Shown here: piece after piece, positions 1-5,283 of the stretch
Numbering within the stretch: position 1 is the stretch's first letter
Layout of the letters: each line of letters begins with the position of its first letter
Assembly: GCA_025965815.1 (NCBI GenBank)
Contig: JAOPWF010000584.1
Location: forward strand, 1-5,872
Length of the DNA stretch: 5,872 bases
DNA from: Mycobacterium sp.
GTDB lineage: Bacteria > Actinomycetota > Actinomycetes > Mycobacteriales > Mycobacteriaceae
Reading direction: 5' to 3'
The notes under the pieces: generated by a model
What the model saw: only the letters and a program-made list of their open reading frames with translations
What the model was told of the DNA's origin: nothing
Database searches by the model: none
Made by a program: the position numbers and the translations under genes

Positions 1-589
1 CTCGCAGGCGGCGGTGGCGCTACTGGTGGACACCTCGTTCTCGATGGTGATGGAGAACCGGTGGCTGCCGATGAAGCGGACCGCGTTGGCCCTGAACCAT
101 CTGATCAGCACCCGGTTCCGCGCCGACGCGCTGCAGATCATCGCGTTCGGCCGGTACGCCCGCACGGTCAGCGCCGCCGAGCTGACCGGCATGGATGGTG
201 TCTACGAGCAGGGGACCAACCTGCATCACGCGCTGGCGCTGGCGGGGCGGCATCTGCGCCGCCATCCGAATTCTCAGCCGGTGGTGTTGGTCGTCACCGA
301 CGGTGAGCCGACGGCACACCTGGAAGACGTGGACGGGGGCGATGCGGGTTCTGCCGTGTTCTTTGATTACCCCCCGCACCCGCGGACCATCGCGCACACC
401 GTTCGGGGCTTCGACGATGTGGCCCGGCTCGGAGCGCAGGTGACGATCTTCCGGCTGGGTAGCGATCCGGGGCTTGCGCGGTTCATCGACCAGGTCGCCC
501 GCCGCGTGGAGGGCAGGGTTGTGGTGCCCGACCTCGACGGCCTCGGCGCCGCCGTCGTCGGGGATTACCTCCGGTCGCGGCGACGGTGA
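1..589 (+). CDS. VWA-domain protein, C-terminal part (5' end outside window)
   Basis: This is the C-terminal ~195 residues of a von Willebrand factor A domain protein. The reading frame is open to the left edge (codons from base 2), so the GTG at 14 is most likely an internal valine and the true start lies outside the window. A full MIDAS metal site is visible: DTSFS (bases 29-43), a threonine in EQGTNLHH (about 200 bases further on) and the aspartate of VVTDGEPT. These residues bind a divalent cation that contacts a partner protein. The strand-helix pattern is that of a Rossmann-like VWA fold, and the protein ends in a basic RSRRR tail. No membrane segment is visible in this part. It resembles the C-terminus of M. 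tuberculosis Rv0959, whose upstream neighbour Rv0958 is a MoxR/magnesium-chelatase-type AAA+ ATPase. Such ATPase-VWA pairs usually act as chaperones or metal-insertion machines. The client is unknown. The VWA call is firm; the Rv0959 link is from memory. Confidence 0.85.
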   Translation, partial: SQAAVALLVDTSFSMVMENRWLPMKRTALALNHLISTRFRADALQIIAFGRYARTVSAAELTGMDGVYEQGTNLHHALALAGRHLRRHPNSQPVVLVVTDGEPTAHLEDVDGGDAGSAVFFDYPPHPRTIAHTVRGFDDVARLGAQVTIFRLGSDPGLARFIDQVARRVEGRVVVPDLDGLGAAVVGDYLRSRRR

Positions 590-651
590 TGAGTGCTCGC
601 GCGAAGAGCAGACAACAACGCTAGCCGGCGGACTGAATCAGCGCCTTATGC
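590..651. other. Short convergent intergenic gap
   Basis: These 62 bases separate the stop of the plus-strand VWA gene from the stop of the minus-strand DUF1707 gene. A convergent junction is where a terminator would be expected. Only short GC-rich palindromes (GCTAGC, GCCGGC) are seen, with no long stem and no T-run, so no intrinsic terminator is called. In M. tuberculosis, as I recall it, the genes Rv0960-Rv0965c lie between the two corresponding genes. Confidence 0.6.
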
Positions 652-1248
652 CTATTGCCGCTCGGGGTGTGCGGACTTCCGGTTCTTTCGCTTGACGCCG
701 ACACTGCCCCAGAGCGAAAACCCGCGAATCTTCACGCAGGGCGCGCCGGGGGTTCCCTGGCCGGAAACGGTCTGGTCGAAGGTCCCCATCACACCGACAC
801 CGCGCAGATCCACATTGACTTCGGGCGGCAACAGAATCGTCTGCCCACCCATGATCGAATACGAGTGGATCTCCACATCGGGTGAGGTGAAGTCCGCGTA
901 GCGCAGGTCGACCACACCGCCGCCCCACAGGGTGAATGTGGTCAGTCGCTTCGGGACGTTCCAGCGGCCCCGGCGTTCGAATCCGCTCATGATCGCCAAC
1001 AGCAACGTCGACGGCGCCGGATGGACTGGACCTTCGCCGCGGGGTGTGGTGACCGCGCCCGGCAGGTCGGCGCTGAGCAGAGCCAGCTCGTCGTAGGTCT
1101 TGGCGGCGTACGCCTTGGTCAGCCGGTCCTCGTACTCGGTCATCGGAAGGCGGCCCTGCGCGGCGGCATCAGTGAGAAACTGCGCCACCTGAATGCGATC
1201 GGTGTCAGCAGCACGCATCGAACGGTTTCGCGACGCTGGGGTGCTCAT
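652..1248 (-). CDS. DUF1707 protein with LiaF-like C-terminal domain (Rv0966c-like)
   Basis: A 198-residue protein of unknown function. Residues ~11-63 match the DUF1707 (SHOCT-like) pattern: MRAADTDR, then GRLPMTEYEDRL, then an A..A.TYDELALLSADLP ending. After a Pro-rich linker (~64-80), residues ~84-187 form a glycine-rich β-repeat region (FTLWGGG, IHSYSIMGGQTILLPP, GVGVMGTFD, GFSLWGSVGV). This resembles the C-terminal domain of LiaF/VraT-type cell-envelope stress proteins. No transmembrane helix or signal peptide is visible, unlike LiaF itself, and the tail is basic (KRKNRK). The start at 1248 lacks a Shine-Dalgarno sequence but lies 8 nt from a TANNNT -10 box, which suggests a leaderless mRNA. 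The internal Met11 at the domain edge also has no ribosome-binding site. The gene lies 46 nt after the echA stop on the same strand. A role in envelope sensing is only an inference from family resemblance. Length and domains fit M. tuberculosis Rv0966c. Confidence 0.85.
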   Translation of the reverse strand: MSTPASRNRSMRAADTDRIQVAQFLTDAAAQGRLPMTEYEDRLTKAYAAKTYDELALLSADLPGAVTTPRGEGPVHPAPSTLLLAIMSGFERRGRWNVPKRLTTFTLWGGGVVDLRYADFTSPDVEIHSYSIMGGQTILLPPEVNVDLRGVGVMGTFDQTVSGQGTPGAPCVKIRGFSLWGSVGVKRKNRKSAHPERQ

Positions 1249-1256
1249 CGATTACG

Positions 1257-1284
1257 AGCCTACGTCGATCGCTGGCACACGCAA
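1257..1284 (-). promoter_or_regulatory. Putative leaderless promoter for the DUF1707 gene
   Basis: On the minus strand, TTGCGT (1284-1279) and TAGGCT (1262-1257) are separated by 16 nt. TAGGCT fits the mycobacterial TANNNT -10 consensus, and the first three bases of the -35 match TTGACA. The -10 box ends 8 nt before the ATG at 1248, so transcription would begin at or within a base or two of the start codon. This agrees with the lack of a Shine-Dalgarno sequence and with the frequent use of leaderless mRNAs in mycobacteria. It is a prediction by eye. Confidence 0.45.
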
Positions 1285-1294
1285 GGTAGGTTCG

Positions 1295-2092
1295 CTAATC
1301 TGCCGCGCCGCCCGCCTGCTGGGCCCATTGCGGCGGCCGCTTCTCCAAAAAAGCGAGCATGCCCTCGCGAGCCTCCTCGGAGACGAACAGCCGGGCCGAT
1401 TCGCTGCTCAGGTGCTCTGCGGACTGGTCGAATCCGTCGAGGATCGACGCGGTCGTCAGTGCCTTCGATGCGGCCAGGCCTTGAGGTGATCCTCGTCCCA
1501 GGTCGGCGGTCAATGTGGCGACGGCCGCCTCGACGTCATCCGCGGCGACGCTCACCACTCCGATAGCGGCCGCCTCGGCGGCGGTGAACCTTTCCCCGGT
1601 GAGGAAGTAGCGGGCCGCCGCCCGTGCCGACATCTTCGGTAGCAGTGTCAGCGAGATGATGGCCGGCGCCACGCCGATCCTCGCCTCGGTCAACGCGAAG
1701 GTGCTGCGCGGGCCGGCAACGACGATGTCGCACGCGCCGACGAGGCCCATTCCGCCGGCGCGCACATGCCCGTCGATCGCTCCCACGACCGGCAGCGGGC
1801 ATTCGACGATCGCGCGCAGCAGCGCGGTCATCTCCCGCGCGCGCTCCGCCGCCATCTCGGCGGGGTCAGCCGCCTGTTGCCCAGAAGCCTGAGCGAGGTC
1901 CGCCCCGGCACAGAACGTGCCACCTGTGTGGCCGAGCACGATCGTGCGCACCGCGGGGTCCTCCGCAGCATCGCGCAGGCCCTGGTGCAGTTGGTTGACC
2001 AGGGTGGCGGACAGTGCGTTGCGGTTGTGCGGGCTGTTCAGCGTCAGCCGGGCGACCGGGCCCTCAACCGCATACTCGACGAGGCGGTCCAT
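1295..2092 (-). CDS. echA7: Enoyl-CoA hydratase/isomerase family protein (echA7-like)
   Basis: A 265-residue crotonase-fold, presumably cytoplasmic enzyme. It is predicted to hydrate the enoyl-CoA made by the neighbouring dehydrogenase and carboxylase (3-methylglutaconyl-CoA or an isohexenyl analogue). The first oxyanion-hole segment is GGTFCAGADL (57-66) and the second is RAGGMGLVGACD (111-122). Aligned by eye with rat enoyl-CoA hydratase, Glu164 corresponds to Glu136 (TEARIG), while the Glu144 position is Gly116 and the 20-residue spacing is kept. The GGxGLxxACD pattern with a single Glu is, as I recall, also seen in LiuC/AtuE hydratases, which supports hydration of a carboxylated substrate over classical β-oxidation. 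The start ATG overlaps the fadE stop by one base (TGATG). No Shine-Dalgarno is visible upstream (GCTCGTACTG precedes the ATG), so translation probably depends on coupling. Length is usual for the family. The family is certain; the symbol rests on gene order shared with M. tuberculosis Rv0971c. Confidence 0.9.
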   Translation of the reverse strand: MDRLVEYAVEGPVARLTLNSPHNRNALSATLVNQLHQGLRDAAEDPAVRTIVLGHTGGTFCAGADLAQASGQQAADPAEMAAERAREMTALLRAIVECPLPVVGAIDGHVRAGGMGLVGACDIVVAGPRSTFALTEARIGVAPAIISLTLLPKMSARAAARYFLTGERFTAAEAAAIGVVSVAADDVEAAVATLTADLGRGSPQGLAASKALTTASILDGFDQSAEHLSSESARLFVSEEAREGMLAFLEKRPPQWAQQAGGAAD

Positions 2093-3258
2093 CAGTACGA
2101 GCGCGGCAGACCCAGCGAGGTCTGTGCGACGAAGTTGAGGATCATCTCCCGGCTCACCGGGGCGATCCGGGCCAGCCGCGATGCGGTCACCGCCGCGGCG
2201 ATGCCGTATTCCTTCGTCAGCCCGTTGCCGCCGAGGGACTGCACCGCCTGGTCCACCGCGCGCACCGACGCCTCGCCCGCCGCGTACTTCGCCATGTTGG
2301 CTGCCTCGGCCGCGCCCATGTCGTCACCGCAGTCGTACAGCGTGGCCGCCTTCTGCATCATCAGCTTGGCCAGTTCGATCTCGATTTTGTTCTGCGCCAA
2401 CGGGTGTGACAGTCCCTGGTGCGCACCGATCGGCGTCTTCCAGACCTTGCGGGTCTTGGCGTAATCGACGGCCTTGTCGATGGCGAACCGTCCCATGCCG
2501 ACCGCGCTGGCCGCACCCATGATGCGCTCCGGGTTCAGTCCGGCGAAGAGTTGCGCGATCGCGGCGTCCTCCGACCCGACCAGGGCGTCCGCGGGCAGCC
2601 GCACGTCGTCGATGAACACCTGGAACTGGCGTTCCGGGCTGATCAGTTCCATCTCGATCGGGGTGTAGGTGAAGCCGGGCGTGTCGGTCGGCACGACGAA
2701 CAGCGCCGGCTTCAGGTTGCCGGTCTTGGCCTCTTCGGTGCGCCCCACCACGAGCACGAACTGCGACTGGTCGACACCGGAGATGTACACCTTCTGGCCG
2801 TTGAGGATCCAGTCGCTGCCGTCGCGGCGGGCGGTGGTGGTGATGTTGTGCGAGTTCGAGCCCGCGTCGGGTTCGGTGATGGCGAACGCCATGGTGATCG
2901 AGCCTTCGGCGATGCCCGGCACCCAGCGCTTCTTCTGCTCATCGGTGCCGTACTTGCTGATGATCGTGCCGTTGATGGCCGGCGAAACCACCATCATCAG
3001 CAGGGCGCTCCCACCGGCGGCCATTTCCTCCATGACGAGGGACAGCTCGTACATCCCAGCACCGCCTCCGCCGTACTCTTCGGGAAGGTTGACGCCGATG
3101 AAGCCGAGTTTGCCTGCGTCGCTCCACAATTCGTCGGTGTGCTGGCCGGTGCGGGCCTTCTCCAGGTAGTAGTCCTGCCCGTAGTTCGAGACCAGCGCCG
3201 CAACCGCCTTACGCAGCGCCTGCCGTTCTTCGTTCTCCACGAAGCTGTTGTCGGTCAT
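2092..3258 (-). CDS. fadE12: Acyl-CoA dehydrogenase (fadE12-like)
   Basis: A 388-residue FAD-dependent acyl-CoA dehydrogenase, the same length I recall for M. tuberculosis FadE12. It introduces the α,β double bond into an acyl-CoA and passes electrons to ETF. The N-terminal helical domain spans ~1-120. The β-domain begins near the first signature, AFAITEPDAGSN (124-135), and the C-terminal helical domain carries the second signature, QSLGGNG (340-346). The catalytic glutamate usual near the C-terminus (YEGTS in medium-chain enzymes) is missing; the aligned stretch reads RIAPVSRE, with Pro367 at that position. A glutamate occurs instead at 244 in LNPERI, the place of the base in isovaleryl-CoA dehydrogenase (Glu254). 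This points to branched-chain substrates such as isovaleryl- or citronellyl-CoA. The usual RxxFGxPI stretch reads TRKVWKTPIG. The start overlaps the accA stop by 4 nt (ATGA) and has a strong AAGGAG upstream. The family is certain and the substrate is inferred. Confidence 0.93.
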   Translation of the reverse strand: MTDNSFVENEERQALRKAVAALVSNYGQDYYLEKARTGQHTDELWSDAGKLGFIGVNLPEEYGGGGAGMYELSLVMEEMAAGGSALLMMVVSPAINGTIISKYGTDEQKKRWVPGIAEGSITMAFAITEPDAGSNSHNITTTARRDGSDWILNGQKVYISGVDQSQFVLVVGRTEEAKTGNLKPALFVVPTDTPGFTYTPIEMELISPERQFQVFIDDVRLPADALVGSEDAAIAQLFAGLNPERIMGAASAVGMGRFAIDKAVDYAKTRKVWKTPIGAHQGLSHPLAQNKIEIELAKLMMQKAATLYDCGDDMGAAEAANMAKYAAGEASVRAVDQAVQSLGGNGLTKEYGIAAAVTASRLARIAPVSREMILNFVAQTSLGLPRSY

Positions 3259-5243
3259 CGTTCTCCTTCTGGGCTGTCGGGGTCTTCAACTCGGGCAAGT
3301 ACGGCGCCGACCTCGACCTGCTGGCCGGCAGCGACATGCAGTTCGGCGAGCACACCGTCGGTCGGGGCGGTCACGGTGTGCTCCATCTTCATGGCCTCCA
3401 ACCAGACCAGCGGCTGGCCGGCGGAGACGGTGTCACCGACTGCGGCGCCCACCCGGACCACCGCTCCGGGCATGGGGGCCAGTAGTGAGCCCTTCGCCAC
3501 CGACGCCCCTGGGTCGGGGAAGCGCGGAAGTGCGGTGAGGTGGACCGGACCCAGCGGCGAGTCGACGAAGACGTCTTCCTCGTACCTCGCGACGGCGAAC
3601 GGGTGCTCCACTCCGTCGACTGCCAGCACCACCTGCTCAGGTACGGCCGAGATCACTTCAATCGACTCGCGGGTGGGCAGCGTAAGCCCGTCGCGGGTGT
3701 AGCGGTACTGGATGCGGAGGTGATTGTCGAGGTCGTCCCGATACTCCTTGGCCTGGAATCCCGAGGCCAGATTCCGCCAGCCACTCGGGACGCCCGCGAA
3801 AACCGTGGCGGTGCTGCGGTTGTACGCGGCGTCGGCCAACGCGGCGGCCAACGCGGAGATTCGGATTGTCACCGGGCCGGTGAGTGGCGCCGCCAATCCG
3901 GCGAGGCCGTGATTGTCGAAGAACGCGGTGTCGGTGGCGCCGTCGAGAAACGCCGGATGCCGCAGCACGTTGACCAGTAGGTCGCGGTTGGTGCGCACGC
4001 CGTGAATCCGGGCGCGGGCCAGCGCATCGGCGAGGACACCGGCGGCCTGTCGGCGGGTCGGGGCCTTCGAGATGATCTTGGCCAGCATGGGGTCGTAGTA
4101 GATCGACACCGGAGAAGGACCCGCGATACCCGAGTCGAGCCGCACACCGGCTTGTGCCGAGACGGTGAACTCGCTCTGTGCCGTCGGCACCTCGAACCGG
4201 TGAATGGTGCCTGCCTGCGGCTGCCAGTCGTGGGCCGGATCCTCGGCATACAGCCGGGCCTCGATGGAATGCCCGTATGCGGCAGGAGGTTCCGCGGCAA
4301 GCCTGCCGCCGTCGGCGATCGACAACTGCAGTTCGACGAGGTCCAGGCCGGTGGTCTCCTCGGTGACCGGATGCTCGACCTGCAGGCGGGTGTTCATTTC
4401 CAGGAAGAAGAAGTCGCCTCTCCCATCAGGTGAGTCGTCGGCCATGAACTCGACGGTGCCCGCGCCCGTGTAGCCGATCGCCTCGGCGGCAAGGCGGGCC
4501 GCGTCGAACAGTTTGGCCCGCATGCCCGGAGTGCGCTCGACGAGCGGTGACGGCGCCTCTTCGATGATCTTCTGGTGTCGCCGCTGGATGGAGCACTCAC
4601 GTTCACCTACCGCCCACACCATGCCATGCTCGTCGGCGAGGACCTGCACCTCGACGTGATGCCCGGCCGCCAGATAGCGCTCGCAGAATACTGTCGGGTC
4701 GCCGAAGGCGGACTGGGCCTCGCGGCGGGCCGCCGCGACTTCGTCCGGCAGCGCTGCCAGATCGCGCACCACCCGCATCCCCCGGCCGCCGCCGCCCGCG
4801 GAGGCCTTCACCAGGACCGGCAGCTGATCGGCGGTGACGGTGTCCGGATGCAACTCGTCGAGCACCGGCACCCCGGCCGCGGCCATCATCTTCTTGGCTT
4901 CGATCTTGCTGCCCATCGCCGCAACCGCGGCGACCGGCGGGCCGATCCAGGTCAGTCCGGCGTCTTGCACAGCGGCAGCGAATCCGGGATTCTCCGAGAG
5001 GAATCCGTAGCCGGGATGAATCGCATCGGCGCCTGCGGCCGTTGCCGCGGCGATGAGCTTCTCGGCGGTGAGGTATCCGTCGGTTCCGGGCAGCCGGACC
5101 CGGGCGTCGGCTTCCGCGACATGAGGGGCGCCGGCGTCGGGATCGGTGTACACCGCGACTGTGCCGATGCCCAGGCGACGGCAGGTGGCGAACACCCGCC
5201 GCGCGATCTCACCGCGGTTGGCGACCAGGACTCGGGTGATCAT
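3255..5243 (-). CDS. accA2: Biotin carboxylase/biotin carrier α subunit of acyl-CoA carboxylase (accA2-like)
   Basis: A 662-residue α subunit that uses ATP and bicarbonate to carboxylate its own biotin, then delivers the carboxyl group to the β subunit encoded just upstream. The biotin carboxylase domain (~1-445) shows VANRGEIARRV (7-17), HPGYGFLSENP (76-86), the glycine-rich ATP-grasp loop KASAGGGGRGMRV (146-158), ERECSIQRRHQK (214-225) and the active-site segment EMNTRLQVEHPVTE (282-295). A linker region (~455-580) of the type found in methylcrotonyl/propionyl-CoA carboxylase α chains follows. The C-terminal biotinyl domain (~585-655) has EAMKM (616-620), with Lys619 as the biotin site. The ATG at 5243 is chosen because it begins the conserved MITRVLVANRGEIA and has AGAAGG 8 nt upstream. 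An in-frame ATG at 5330 would add 29 unconserved residues and overlap the accD stop. The length is close to the ~667 residues I recall for M. tuberculosis AccA2. The function is certain at class level; methylcrotonyl-CoA versus geranyl-CoA or another enoyl-CoA is open. Confidence 0.94.
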   Translation of the reverse strand: MITRVLVANRGEIARRVFATCRRLGIGTVAVYTDPDAGAPHVAEADARVRLPGTDGYLTAEKLIAAATAAGADAIHPGYGFLSENPGFAAAVQDAGLTWIGPPVAAVAAMGSKIEAKKMMAAAGVPVLDELHPDTVTADQLPVLVKASAGGGGRGMRVVRDLAALPDEVAAARREAQSAFGDPTVFCERYLAAGHHVEVQVLADEHGMVWAVGERECSIQRRHQKIIEEAPSPLVERTPGMRAKLFDAARLAAEAIGYTGAGTVEFMADDSPDGRGDFFFLEMNTRLQVEHPVTEETTGLDLVELQLSIADGGRLAAEPPAAYGHSIEARLYAEDPAHDWQPQAGTIHRFEVPTAQSEFTVSAQAGVRLDSGIAGPSPVSIYYDPMLAKIISKAPTRRQAAGVLADALARARIHGVRTNRDLLVNVLRHPAFLDGATDTAFFDNHGLAGLAAPLTGPVTIRISALAAALADAAYNRSTATVFAGVPSGWRNLASGFQAKEYRDDLDNHLRIQYRYTRDGLTLPTRESIEVISAVPEQVVLAVDGVEHPFAVARYEEDVFVDSPLGPVHLTALPRFPDPGASVAKGSLLAPMPGAVVRVGAAVGDTVSAGQPLVWLEAMKMEHTVTAPTDGVLAELHVAAGQQVEVGAVLARVEDPDSPEGER
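3263..3268 (-). promoter_or_regulatory. Ribosome-binding site of the fadE gene
   Basis: AAGGAG on the minus strand lies 4 nt before the ATG at 3258, inside the extended AGAAGGAG. It sits within the 3' end of the accA coding sequence. It fixes the fadE start and shows that fadE can recruit ribosomes itself despite overlapping the accA stop. Confidence 0.75.
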
Positions 5244-5251
5244 CGGCTGTA

Positions 5252-5257
5252 CCTTCT
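5252..5257 (-). promoter_or_regulatory. Ribosome-binding site of the accA gene
   Basis: AGAAGG on the minus strand lies 8 nt before the ATG at 5243, within the 40-nt gap after the accD stop. It decides in favour of this start over the upstream in-frame ATG at 5330. Confidence 0.75.
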
Positions 5258-5283
5258 GCTCTTCGCGCAAGCGCTCATCGGCC

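Noticed and set aside
590..651. Possible bidirectional terminator between the convergent genes
   Set aside because: Only short 6-base palindromes are seen, with no extended stem and no T-run.
1249..1271. Imperfect dyad (CGAT.ACG / CGT..ATCG) around the DUF1707 -10 box, possible operator
   Set aside because: It has only seven paired bases with an asymmetric bulge and is easily expected by chance in GC-rich DNA; no regulator is encoded nearby.
1021..1566. Plus-strand open frame of 181 codons spanning the DUF1707/echA junction
   Set aside because: It is antisense to both genes, Arg/Pro-rich and without a recognisable domain or ribosome-binding site.
2419..3702. Long plus-strand open frame (427 codons) opposite fadE and the 3' end of accA
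   Set aside because: It is antisense to two well-conserved genes, its translation is Arg/Gly/His-rich low-complexity with no recognisable domain, and such frames are common in high-GC DNA because of third-position GC bias.
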